Assembly (NCBI GenBank): GCA_902788485.1
Contig: CADAKI010000008.1
Location: 1 to 50,420, forward strand
Direction: 5' to 3'
DNA from: an uncultured Pseudomonadota bacterium
GTDB lineage: Bacteria > Pseudomonadota > Alphaproteobacteria > Rs-D84
DNA: 50,420 bases
In this document: piece by piece, positions 42,429 through 50,201 of the stretch
How positions within the stretch are numbered: the stretch's first letter is position 1
How the letters are laid out: each line of letters begins with the position of its first letter
Notes under the pieces: model-generated
The model's input: only the letters and a program-made list of their open reading frames with translations
What the model was told of the DNA's origin: nothing
Database searches by the model: none
Program-made: the position numbers and the translations under genes

Positions 42429-43676
42429 ATGAAAAGATTTGTTGCATTATGTTGTTTGATTGCGGTTGTGTTTGGCGCAAATGGTGCGATGGCGGTGTCT
42501 GCGGGAACGGTGGCAACATCAAATGTTAATCGTGCGTTGGTGTCAAATGTGAATGGTAATGGTTTGCGTGGTATGGCGGGTGTTGCAAACGCATATAAAC
42601 AAAATCAGTTGGCAAATTATTATATGGCAACCCAGTTGGATGTTGGAACCGCGTGTTCTGAACGTATAATGCGGTGTTTGAACGAATATTGCGATGGAAC
42701 AACGGTTGCGGGTGGAATTGTGCAAAACAAATGTCAATATGTATCACAAAATGATTTGTATAATTATGCGTTGTTGTGTTTGCAAAAAGATAATTCGCAA
42801 TTATTGCCACAATATAATGTGAATACTAAATACAGTACGGGTGCGATGAATACTGCGGCGCGTTTGTGCCCGGCGTATGTCCAAGAAAATTTGATGTCAT
42901 GGTTGTCTATGGCGAATATGGCGGATAAGTTATCAAAATCCAGTTCTGATTTGTGTATTCAACGGCGCCAGGAATTAAACGCGGCGATGTCTTGTCATTC
43001 GGTGGCGTTGGCGTATGGTAATGATACAACCAGTAAATTGACCGCACAATTAACGGATTATTGTGGGGCGGGTATCCCGGGTGGTTCGTCCGAAATGGTG
43101 TTGCGTTTTGTAAATGCCGGTAATGTTGGCGCAAATGTTTGGGGATGGGCCGAAAAAATTGTCGGTTTGGATGTTAATGCCAAGGGTGCTGATTGGCAAT
43201 CGGCGGTTGATAATGTGTTGGCAGGATATACCAATCGTATGAATTTGGCATGTGGTGATAATTTACAAATGAACCCCAGTTCGGCAACCGTGTCAACAAC
43301 GGGAACCGCCGGATTGTTGGTGGCGGCATCTTTGTTGACAGGTGATAAAAAATTGCCGGATGCGGCGACGGTTGCAAAAAATGCTGTGACGCCGGGGGCG
43401 TATTCGAATTTTTGGATGGAGGTTTTATCAAATGCTAATTTGATGGATGCTGCCACTGCGAGTCAGGTTGTAAATGCAGGACTGACGAATTCTGTGTTAA
43501 CGGCAAATACATTTTTAACAAGTTCCCAAATGTCACAAATGCAAGAAGCGTATAAAAAGGGCACCAAGGTATTTATTATTCGTGATACAACCCGTTGCTA
43601 TATCGTGCCGGTGCAAACACTGACGGATGCGGAATCAACATTGGTTGCATCGCAATTTTCAAATTGTCGAAATTGA
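42429..43676 (+). CDS. Secreted Cys-containing protein, unknown function
   Basis: 415 aa. Signal peptide at 1-21 or 22 (cleavage after AMA). The mature part has an early CSERIMRCLNEYCDG, then paired cysteines (NKC, LLC, RLC, DLC, MSC, DYC) through the middle, a Ser/Ala/Thr region, and a C-terminal CYIVPV...CRN. The first motif matches CLADYMDCMNSYC in the protein at 7589-8581, suggesting a small lineage-specific family. Ribosome site GAGAGG. Terminator at 43699-43730. No function recognised. Confidence 0.75.
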   Translation: MKRFVALCCLIAVVFGANGAMAVSAGTVATSNVNRALVSNVNGNGLRGMAGVANAYKQNQLANYYMATQLDVGTACSERIMRCLNEYCDGTTVAGGIVQNKCQYVSQNDLYNYALLCLQKDNSQLLPQYNVNTKYSTGAMNTAARLCPAYVQENLMSWLSMANMADKLSKSSSDLCIQRRQELNAAMSCHSVALAYGNDTTSKLTAQLTDYCGAGIPGGSSEMVLRFVNAGNVGANVWGWAEKIVGLDVNAKGADWQSAVDNVLAGYTNRMNLACGDNLQMNPSSATVSTTGTAGLLVAASLLTGDKKLPDAATVAKNAVTPGAYSNFWMEVLSNANLMDAATASQVVNAGLTNSVLTANTFLTSSQMSQMQEAYKKGTKVFIIRDTTRCYIVPVQTLTDAESTLVASQFSNCRN

Positions 43677-43698
43677 ATAACAGATTCTTGTTTTTTTC

Positions 43699-43730
43699 AC
43701 CGCGCATATAAAAATGCGCGGTATTTTTTT
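43699..43730 (+). terminator. Terminator after the Cys-containing secreted protein
   Basis: Nine-base stem ACCGCGCAT/ATGCGCGGT followed by ATTTTTTT. Confidence 0.85.
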
Positions 43731-43741
43731 GTGTTGTAAAC

Positions 43742-43770
43742 TTGTTTTATATGGTGTTTTTTGATATAAT
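43742..43770 (+). promoter_or_regulatory. Promoter of the amidase gene, with almost no leader
   Basis: TTGTTT, 17-base spacer, TATAAT. The -10 box ends ten bases before the preferred ATG at 43781, leaving a leader of only a few bases. Confidence 0.65.
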
Positions 43771-43780
43771 GTATGGCGAG

Positions 43781-44929
43781 ATGAAAGTTTCCAGACGTAT
43801 GCTTTTAAAGATGTCGGGCATAGGAATTGCGACATTTGCCATGATGCCGCGGGTGGCATTTGCGGCGAAAAATTCGGTGTTATCTGTGCGAACAGGCGTG
43901 CAACCAAATGGGAAAACGCGCCTGGTTATTGAAACAATGACGCGACCGTCGTATGATATTTCGTATCCGCAAAATCAGTTGTTAATATCTTTGTCCAATA
44001 CGGGCGGTGGTGCATTCAGTCCGAAATTGGCGGATGGAACATTGGTTAAAAATATATCCAGTGTTCAAAATGGTGATAAATTAAATATTGTTGCAGATTT
44101 GCGAAAATCTATTATGCCGATTGATAAATCATCTGTGATGGTGTTGAGTCCGAACGGTGATAATGAATATCGTTTGGTGTTTGATTTCGCGGCCGGTGCA
44201 AATGTGGCATCGGGCGCCACAACCACGACAACAACAAAAAATGCGGCGGATAAAAAATATATCATCGTAATTGATGCGGGTCATGGCGGCAAAGATCCCG
44301 GATGCATAGGGCGGGGCGGAACAAAAGAAAAAACAGTTGTATTGTCGGTCGCAAAAAAGTTAAAAAAAGAGTTGGATGCGGCCGGGTTTAAGACATACCT
44401 GACGCGCAGTGATGATACATTTTTGAAATTGGCGGATCGTGCGGAAATCGCCGAAAAACGACATGCGGATTTGTTTTTATCGTTGCATGCAAATGCCAAC
44501 CCCAGTCGCCAAACCCGTGGGTATTCAGTTTATACTTTGTCTGAAAAGGCGTCAGACGAAGAGGCGCAAAAGTTGGCGGAAACCGAAAATGCGGTGGATA
44601 AAATCGGCGTTTCGGGATTTGAGAAATTTTCCAAAGAAATTCGGGTGGCGTTATCGGCGCTGCAACAACGGGCGGTGGCAGAATTGTCCGAAGAATATGC
44701 GACGACTTGTTCGCGTGCGATGGACAATGCGTCGATTGAAAAATTGCCGGGCCCCAGTATTCGACATGCGCCGTTTGCGGTGTTGCGTTCGACGGTGCCG
44801 GGTGCATTGATTGAATTGGGGCATTTGTCAAATTCGACAGAGGAAAAATTGTTAAAATCGGATTCGCATCAGAATAAATTGGTGCGAGCGATTGTGAAAT
44901 CTGTGAAAAATTATAATTTTGATGTTTAA
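43781..44929 (+). CDS. amiC: N-acetylmuramoyl-L-alanine amidase (AmiC-like), Tat-exported
   Basis: 382 aa. Cleaves septal peptidoglycan so daughter cells separate. The N-terminus KVSRRMLLKMSG is a twin-arginine signal ending near AFAA. An AMIN-like domain follows to ~140, then a Thr-rich linker. The Amidase_3 domain has VIDAGHGGKDPGCIG (Zn His), an Arg/Glu helix (RAEIAEKRHADLFLSLHANAN with the second His) and the C-terminal catalytic Glu in ALIELGHLSN. The ATG at 43781 fits the signal peptide. E. coli AmiC is likewise a Tat substrate. Confidence 0.92.
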   Translation: MKVSRRMLLKMSGIGIATFAMMPRVAFAAKNSVLSVRTGVQPNGKTRLVIETMTRPSYDISYPQNQLLISLSNTGGGAFSPKLADGTLVKNISSVQNGDKLNIVADLRKSIMPIDKSSVMVLSPNGDNEYRLVFDFAAGANVASGATTTTTTKNAADKKYIIVIDAGHGGKDPGCIGRGGTKEKTVVLSVAKKLKKELDAAGFKTYLTRSDDTFLKLADRAEIAEKRHADLFLSLHANANPSRQTRGYSVYTLSEKASDEEAQKLAETENAVDKIGVSGFEKFSKEIRVALSALQQRAVAELSEEYATTCSRAMDNASIEKLPGPSIRHAPFAVLRSTVPGALIELGHLSNSTEEKLLKSDSHQNKLVRAIVKSVKNYNFDV

Positions 44930-44978
44930 TTGTTGAAAAATAAAAAGAAATGAATATAATCAGGTTCGTCTGTTTTCA

Positions 44979-45069
44979 GGAGATATGGCAGAGCTGGTTG
45001 AATGCGCACGACTCGAAATCGTGTATACGGGCGACCGTATCGAGGGTTCGAATCCCCCTATCTCCGCCA
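44979..45069 (+). tRNA. tRNA-Ser(CGA)
   Basis: 91 nt with CCA, long variable arm. Acceptor GGAGATA pairs with TATCTCC. Anticodon CGA within ACTCGAAA. A terminator hairpin (AACGCCC/GGGCGTT) follows at 45085-45110. No tail cassette. Confidence 0.95.
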
Positions 45070-45084
45070 GGAAATTAAAATCTT

Positions 45085-45110
45085 AAAACGCCCGTTTTAC
45101 GGGCGTTTTT
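45085..45110 (+). terminator. Terminator after tRNA-Ser(CGA)
   Basis: AAAACGCCC/GGGCGTTTTT hairpin; near-symmetric, so it could also stop minus-strand transcripts. Confidence 0.85.
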
Positions 45111-45121
45111 GATTTTAACCT

Positions 45122-45305
45122 GGCTACGACGGGGGATGCGCCAGAGCATTCCAAAGAAATGCGCATGGCCAATACGAGAATACACAATTAGAAAAATCTT
45201 AAAAAATCAACAGCGGGCAGATTTTTTTGATTTTTGTTATTGTGTATCGAGGCGCCCCCGTCGTAGCCATAAATTTACCCGCCGTTTTTGGCGGGTTAAT
45301 TTTTT
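45122..45305 (+). ncRNA. Rod-shaped structured RNA, 6S RNA candidate
   Basis: GGCTACGACGGGGG (45122-45135) pairs without mismatch with CCCCCGTCGTAGCC (45255-45268). Inside come CGCC/GGCG, an open region whose 5' side holds a small hairpin (GCATT/AATGC), a stem ATACACAAT/ATTGTGTAT, and an A/T-rich terminal arm. The core is ~147 nt. A terminator (ACCCGCC/GGCGGGT plus T) follows at 45277-45305. The closing stem, central bulge and terminal stem match the shape of 6S RNA, which sequesters RNA polymerase. The strand is inferred from the terminator. Confidence 0.6.
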
Positions 45306-45358
45306 GGCTTTTCAAAATTTGTATGGTTTGATATTATGTTGTGTGAAAGGAACAAATT

Positions 45359-45964
45359 ATGGAAAAACTAGATATCTATGACGAATATATGAATAAAATA
45401 GGGACAGAATCGCGTCAAACTGTGCACGAACGTGGTTTGTGGCACAAGACGGTTCATTGTTGGATATACGATGAGGACGGAAATGTATATTTTCAAATTC
45501 GTTCAGATTCTGGAAAATTGTATACGACCGCATCAGGGCATGTGTTGGCGGGTGAGACGGTACGTGACGCGTTCCAACGTGAAATTTATGAAGAAATTGG
45601 ATTGAATATAGATGGGGCTGATGCGATTCCTTTGGAAATTGTATTCTGGCGACAAGATAAACCACAAAAAAATTGGCATGATCGCGCCTTTGCGCATGTA
45701 TATAAGAATAAATTGCCTGTTGGTTTTTCCAATTTTAGTTTTCAAGAATCCGAAGTAACTGGTTTGGTTCGTATAAACGCAAAAGATTGTTTGGATTTAT
45801 TAACAGATAAAAAAGCCTCTGTTGGGGCAACAAAAATTACAATTGATAAAACGATTGATGTAAATATTGCAAAAAACGATTTTCTGGTCGCGCCCGATGA
45901 AACGCCAATAATCAAATATGGTTTTATTTTGCAAAGTATTATTCAACAAAACTTACTTGTTTAG
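45359..45964 (+). CDS. Nudix hydrolase (isopentenyl-PP isomerase-like subgroup)
   Basis: 201 aa. Nudix box GHVLAGETVRDAFQREIYEE, with the catalytic Glu residues. The opening LDIYDEYMNKIGTESRQTVHERGLWHKTVHCWI is characteristic of the YfcD/Idi-like Nudix proteins, which hydrolyse nucleotide or other diphosphates. Ribosome site AAAGGA. A terminator-like hairpin (CCGCC/GGCGG plus T) follows near 46012-46031. Substrate unknown. Confidence 0.87.
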   Translation: MEKLDIYDEYMNKIGTESRQTVHERGLWHKTVHCWIYDEDGNVYFQIRSDSGKLYTTASGHVLAGETVRDAFQREIYEEIGLNIDGADAIPLEIVFWRQDKPQKNWHDRAFAHVYKNKLPVGFSNFSFQESEVTGLVRINAKDCLDLLTDKKASVGATKITIDKTIDVNIAKNDFLVAPDETPIIKYGFILQSIIQQNLLV

Positions 45965-46229
45965 TTATTAGAGATTCGCAACGAGATTCCTTGTTGTCTG
46001 GAAGTTTACCCGCCAATATGGCGGTTTTTGATTTAAGAAAATTGAGTGCCGCGCCGTAGCATTGTTCGTAATCTAATACTATGTTGTGATGCTAAATTTT
46101 CTTGATTGTTTGTTTGTGCAAAAATAATAACCAAAATTTATGGTATAATAATACCATATTGATTTTTCTTGACTTTTTGGCGGGTGTGCGGCATAATCGT
46201 GTCGTTCATATTAAACAAAGGGTTAAAAT
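45965..46229 (+). promoter_or_regulatory. Promoter region of rplM-rpsI with a palindrome
   Basis: TTGACT (46169-46174), 17-base spacer, CATAAT (46192-46197) is a convincing promoter. Just upstream a palindrome TATGGTAT/ATACCATA (46139-46146 and 46151-46158) could bind a regulator. AAAGGG precedes the rplM ATG. Confidence 0.6.
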
Positions 46230-46700
46230 ATGGTAGCAACAAAATCTTTAAAAGCGTGCGAGTTGGATGCCAAATGGTATCTGATTGACGCGACCGATTG
46301 CACATTGGGGCGTTTGGCGGCGTTTACGGCGAACATCTTGCGCGGGAAAAACAAACCGACATGGACACCGAATTTGGATTGTGGTGATCATGTTATTATT
46401 ATTAATGCTGACAAGGTTGCATTGTCTGGGCACAAGGCCGATAAAGATAAATTTTATTGGCATTCGGCATGGACCGGTGGTTTGAAAGAACGCACATTGG
46501 GTCAAATGCGTGCAGAAAAGCCAGAATTGTTGGTTAAAAACGCGGTGAAACGCATGATGGGGCGTCGGACAACGGTTGCTTTGGCGGACAAACGTTTGAC
46601 CAAATTGCATGTGTATGCCGGTGCGGAACACAAACACAGTGCGCAAAATCCAGTTGTAATCGATTTTGCAGGCCTGAATCCCAAAAATAAAAGAGGATAA
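46230..46700 (+). CDS. rplM: 50S ribosomal protein L13
   Basis: 156 aa, normal length for Alphaproteobacteria. Marks: WYLIDATDCTLGRLAA, ILRGKNKPTWTPNLDCGDHVIIINADKV, and the C-terminal MGRRTTVALADKRLTKLHVYAGAEHKHSAQNP. Early assembly protein of the large subunit. Followed by rpsI after three bases, the conserved L13-S9 operon. Confidence 0.97.
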   Translation: MVATKSLKACELDAKWYLIDATDCTLGRLAAFTANILRGKNKPTWTPNLDCGDHVIIINADKVALSGHKADKDKFYWHSAWTGGLKERTLGQMRAEKPELLVKNAVKRMMGRRTTVALADKRLTKLHVYAGAEHKHSAQNPVVIDFAGLNPKNKRG

Positions 46701-46703
46701 GTT

Positions 46704-47246
46704 ATGACAGAAGCAAAAAAGACAACTGCAAAAACAGCGGCGAAAAAAACTGTTGCGAAAAAAACAACTGCGACCAAGGCCGCAACCAAAACCGCAACAA
46801 AAACCACAACAGTCAAGGCGGCGGCAAAAACCGCGACGGCAACTGCAAATGTGAAATTGACGGGTGCGACATACGCGACCGGTAAACGTAAAGATTCTGT
46901 GGCGCGTGTATATTTATTGCCGGGTCATGGTAATATTATTGTGAACGGTGTTGCGATGATGGAATATTTCCGTCGTCCGGTATTGCAAATGATTATTGCG
47001 CAACCGTTTGGTGTGACAAATCGCGAAACCGAATACGACATTGTTGCGTTCGTGATGGGCGGTGGTTTATCGGGCCAGGCCGGTGCGGTTAAACATGGTA
47101 TTTCCAAGGCATTGGAAAAACGCGAACCTGAATTGCGTGCGGCGTTAAAGTCGGCCGGGTTCTTGACCCGCGACAGTCGTGTCGTTGAACGTAAACACTA
47201 TGGTGTGCGCAAGGCGCGTCGTTCGACACAGTTCAGCAAACGTTAA
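46704..47246 (+). CDS. rpsI: 30S ribosomal protein S9 with long Ala/Lys/Thr-rich N-terminus
   Basis: 180 aa. The S9 core begins near residue 56 ([19 protein letters not shown]) and ends [12 protein letters not shown], whose basic tail reaches the P-site tRNA. The first ~50 residues are almost only Ala, Lys and Thr, resembling the disordered tails of histone H1-like proteins. Alphaproteobacterial S9 often has some N-terminal extension, but this low-complexity one is long. GAGGA precedes the ATG. Confidence 0.96.
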   Translation: MTEAKKTTAKTAAKKTVAKKTTATKAATKTATKTTTVKAAAKTATATANVKLTGATYATGKRKDSVARVYLLPGHGNIIVNGVAMMEYFRRPVLQMIIAQPFGVTNRETEYDIVAFVMGGGLSGQAGAVKHGISKALEKREPELRAALKSAGFLTRDSRVVERKHYGVRKARRSTQFSKR

Positions 47247-47318
47247 TTCAATATTTATACTTATTTTCCCCGCAATATGTGGCGGGGAAAATTTTCTGAT
47301 TTTTATGGAGATACACAT

Positions 47319-48617
47319 ATGATAAAGAAAGAAAAAATCAAAGATTTACATTATTCTGTAAATGGCGTTATTACGGCGGCGGATATCCAATCGGCGGCGG
47401 ACGAAATTTTATCAGAATATGGCAAAACGGCAAAAATGCCGGGCTTTCGTGCGGGGCATATTCCATTGAACGTTTTGCGTCAGAAATTTAATGCCAATGC
47501 GACGGCGGACGCGATTGATAAATTGATGAACCGCGATTTGAACGCGTATTTGGATGAAAAACATATTCGCCTGGCGGCGGCGCCACGCGCGGATTTGCCG
47601 AAATGGGAAATGGGTCGCGACGCGGAATACACATTGGAATTTGATATTTTGCCAGAATTGCCGGAAATCGATTTGGCAAAAATCACCATTACAAAACCGG
47701 TTGCGGAATTGGACCCGGCCGAGGTTGATAAGGCCGTCGAAAACATCCGTCGTTCACGCAGTACCGCCGAAAAACAAGATGACGCATACGCGGCGCAAAA
47801 TGGCGACACCGTGGTGATTGATTTCACCGGGTTCATTGGTGACGATGCGTTTGACGGTGGTGCGGCGACGAAACATCATTTGGTGTTGGGTTCGGGGTCT
47901 TTTATTCCGGGATTCGAAGACCAAATCATCGGGCACAAATCGGGCGACAAATTTGATGTAAATGTCAAATTCCCATCCGATTACCATGCGGAAAATTTGG
48001 CGGGCAAAAAGGCGCGTTTTGCAATCGTCTTGCACGAGGTTCGCAAACACATTTTGCCGGAATTAAATGACGAATTGGCAAAAACGGTTGGATTTGATTC
48101 TGTTGAAAAATTGCGCGCGCACATCCGTGACATTTTGAACGAACAATACGCGGATGCATCCCAACGCGCGATGCGCAACGAATTGTTGGATGTGTTGGCG
48201 GACCGGGTCAAAATGGATTTGCCGCAAACATTGGTGGACCAAGAATTGGCGATGGCGCGTCAAGAACACGAACACCATAACGCCGAACACGGTCACGAAC
48301 ATAAATGGGACGAAAAATCCGAAAAGAAAGAGGCGGAACGTCGTGTGAAATTGGGTCTGATTTTGGCCGAGTGGGGCAACAAAAACAAGGTTGCGGTCAC
48401 CCGTGACGATATGCAACAGGCAATCTGGGCCGAGGCATCACGTTATCCGGATCCGAAACAGATTTTTGAATTTTATAACAAAAATCAAAATGCGATGGCG
48501 ATGTTGCGCGGGATGCTGTTCGAGCGCAAGGCGTTGGACGAAATGTTGAAAAATGTCAAAACACGTGACAAAAAGGTTCCGGCAACGGAATTGTTTCAAC
48601 AAGCCGATGTGAAATAA
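47319..48617 (+). CDS. tig: Trigger factor
   Basis: 432 aa from the ATG at 47319 (GGAG upstream). Ribosome-associated chaperone and prolyl isomerase. The N-terminal ribosome-binding domain includes GKTAKMPGFRAGHIPLNVLRQKF. The FKBP-like domain (about 150-235) reads GDTVVIDFTGFIGDDAFDGG...GSFIPGFEDQIIGHKSG. The C-terminal helical arms include a His-rich stretch (EHEHHNAEHGHEHKWDE) that is unusual and might bind metal. Terminator at 48621-48644. Confidence 0.95.
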   Translation: MIKKEKIKDLHYSVNGVITAADIQSAADEILSEYGKTAKMPGFRAGHIPLNVLRQKFNANATADAIDKLMNRDLNAYLDEKHIRLAAAPRADLPKWEMGRDAEYTLEFDILPELPEIDLAKITITKPVAELDPAEVDKAVENIRRSRSTAEKQDDAYAAQNGDTVVIDFTGFIGDDAFDGGAATKHHLVLGSGSFIPGFEDQIIGHKSGDKFDVNVKFPSDYHAENLAGKKARFAIVLHEVRKHILPELNDELAKTVGFDSVEKLRAHIRDILNEQYADASQRAMRNELLDVLADRVKMDLPQTLVDQELAMARQEHEHHNAEHGHEHKWDEKSEKKEAERRVKLGLILAEWGNKNKVAVTRDDMQQAIWAEASRYPDPKQIFEFYNKNQNAMAMLRGMLFERKALDEMLKNVKTRDKKVPATELFQQADVK

Positions 48618-48620
48618 AAA

Positions 48621-48644
48621 AAACCGGGCGATGCCCGGTTTTTT
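48621..48644 (+). terminator. Terminator after tig
   Basis: AACCGGGC/GCCCGGTT hairpin with T6. It leads directly into a two-hairpin repeat. Confidence 0.85.
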
Positions 48645-48744
48645 AACTGCCCCGTCTTGTTGCCGTGAAACGGCAACAATCCACCCCTTCTTTTTGTCCG
48701 TCTTCGCTTACGCTCCGTCGCGACAGAAAAGACGGGGAATGTCC
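48645..48744 (+). repeat. Two-hairpin interspersed repeat, copy 5
   Basis: Constant blocks as in copy 1. Its private hairpins are TTGTTGCCGTGAAACGGCAACAA and a long GTCCGTCTTCGC...GCGAC arm; the latter also occurs in copy 3. Confidence 0.75.
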
Positions 48745-48791
48745 AGGGATTAATGTGTTGATTTTTTGTTTTGTTTTGATATTTTCCTTGT

Positions 48792-49160
48792 ATGAAATCT
48801 GATAATAAATCTTTACATGTGTTGGCGCAAAATTTGCGCAATAATTCAACATTGGCTGAATCGGTATTATGGAAACATTTACGAAACAAACAGGCACAAG
48901 GATTCAGATTCCGTCGCCAAACAGTTTTTGGTAAATACATTGTTGATTTTTATTGTCCCAGATTAAAACTGGTCATAGAAATAGACGGTTCATCACATAA
49001 TGATAAATATGAATACGACCGTGAACGCGATGAATATTTGCAAAGTTTGGGTTTAACGGTTTTGCATCTTGATAATTCCGAAATATTGCATCACATCAGC
49101 GCGGGTTTATTCGCCATTGATACATTTATGCAACATCAAAAAAATATTCTAAAAAAATAA
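48792..49160 (+). CDS. DUF559 / Vsr-like endonuclease-fold protein
   Basis: 122 aa. The family pattern is clear: LAQNLRNNSTLAESVLWKHLRNKQAQGFRFRRQ, then the active-site-like IVDFYCPRLKLVIEIDGSSH, then RDEYLQSLGLTVLHLDNSEI. The PD-(D/E)xK-type core (D in VDF, E-x-D in IEIDG) suggests DNA binding or nicking; function in the family is not settled. Weak ribosome site. It stands alone among interspersed repeats. Confidence 0.85.
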   Translation: MKSDNKSLHVLAQNLRNNSTLAESVLWKHLRNKQAQGFRFRRQTVFGKYIVDFYCPRLKLVIEIDGSSHNDKYEYDRERDEYLQSLGLTVLHLDNSEILHHISAGLFAIDTFMQHQKNILKK

Positions 49161-49169
49161 CCACACCCC

Positions 49170-49242
49170 GGACATTCCCCGTCTTTTCTGCCCGCAGGGC
49201 AAAAAGAAGGGGGGGGACCACCCGCAGGGTGGTGGGGCAGTT
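49170..49242 (-). repeat. Two-hairpin interspersed repeat, copy 6
   Basis: Minus orientation; private hairpins TGCCCGCAGGGCA and CCACCCGCAGGGTGG. Confidence 0.75.
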
Positions 49243-49296
49243 TGTCATTGCGAGCGAACGAGTTCAATTTGCGTGCAACGCAACGCCACACACATG

Positions 49297-49367
49297 GGAC
49301 ATTCCCCGTCTTTTATCGCGCCAGCGAAAAAGAAGGGGGGGACCACCCGCAGGGTGGTGGGGCAGTT
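49297..49367 (-). repeat. Two-hairpin interspersed repeat, copy 7
   Basis: Minus orientation. It shares the CCACCCGCAGGGTGG hairpin with copy 6, but the other hairpin is TCGCGCCAGCGA. Confidence 0.75.
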
Positions 49368-49510
49368 CGATTATTATTCTTATTTCGGACATTCTCCTTC
49401 TTTATGAAAGAAGGAGTACCCGAGCAAGCGTCAGCGCGCGAGGGGGAGGTAGTTGTGAAAAGGTCTAAACTGCTGGTGTGGTTGTGATTATAGAGAAAAA
49501 ATATTATCAT

Positions 49511-49592
49511 AACTGCCCCGTCACTCAACCGCGTTGCGGTTTCGTGCCACCCCTTCTTTTTACCCTGCGGGTAGAAAAGACGGGGAATATCC
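49511..49592 (+). repeat. Two-hairpin interspersed repeat, copy 8
   Basis: Private hairpins CAACCGCGTTGCGGTTTCGTG and TACCCTGCGGGTA. A decayed relative lies at 49387-49456. Confidence 0.75.
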
Positions 49593-49663
49593 GAGAGGCT
49601 GGCGCCGGACTCCTCTGCTTGCGGGAACATATTCATAAATGGGTAAAAATTCAATTTTTTCCC

Positions 49664-50201
49664 TTGCAAATGAATTTGGGAATTTATATCATAATTTCTG
49701 AAATCAATGGGAATTGATTTCGGGCCTTAGAAAGCCAGTAAAGTCCGGTGCAAAATTTGCATCGTTATTTTCCCATGCGTGTCGCGACCGCATTGTACAT
49801 AGACGGATAGACACTTTTTTTTGTACAAATGTTTTGGCGAATCGTGTGGGTGAAAAAATTCGATTCGTATTCTTTTTATATTTCATAAACGCGTCGAACA
49901 ATTTCCCAAGAAAAATAACTTATTCAGATTTTGCACTGACATGTATATCATATTTGGTGGCGTGCCGCGGTTGCGTGTACGCAGATAACGCCGAATGTTT
50001 TATACGTGGTGCATCCCGCATTTGTGTGGTTATGATTTAATTTTTGACACAGATGTAAATGTATTTGTTTTTTTATAAATGAAACCCTGACGTTGTCGTT
50101 CATGGGCCATCCCATAGTTGGCCAAATGATTAAAAATTTGGCGGGGTGCCACTGGACCGCAAGGCAGTGGGATCGTTGACTTTATGATTTTCTAACACCC
50201 C
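49664..50201 (+). ncRNA. Conserved promoter-bearing noncoding block, copy Y
   Basis: TTGCAA (49664-49669), 17-base spacer, TATCAT (49687-49692), hairpin GAAATCA/TGATTTC (49700-49721), CCTTAGAAA, AAAGTCCGGTGCAAAA, TGCATCGTTAT, a long variable middle, TTTTGCACTGACAT (about 49933), and a 3' domain GGGTGCC...GATTTTCTAACACCCC (about 50145-50201). These parallel copy X in order, spacing and orientation relative to the promoter. The 108-residue open frame inside it (49714-50040) has no coding character. Confidence 0.55.

Noticed and set aside
45109..45381. 90-residue open frame over the rod RNA
   Set aside because: It is contained in the self-complementary structure and terminator, without a ribosome site.
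48645..49592. CRISPR array
   Set aside because: The repeats are irregularly spaced, occur on both strands and contain hairpins in place of unique spacers; no cas genes are seen.
49714..50040. 108-residue open frame inside copy Y
   Set aside because: It overlaps promoter-proximal blocks conserved with copy X at the DNA level but not in frame, has no ribosome site, and its composition is not protein-like.
49664..50201. RNase P RNA or tmRNA identity for the conserved block
   Set aside because: AAAGTCCGG recalls an RNase P segment, but the other universal RNase P blocks are missing; no tag peptide, tRNA-like ends or CCA for tmRNA.
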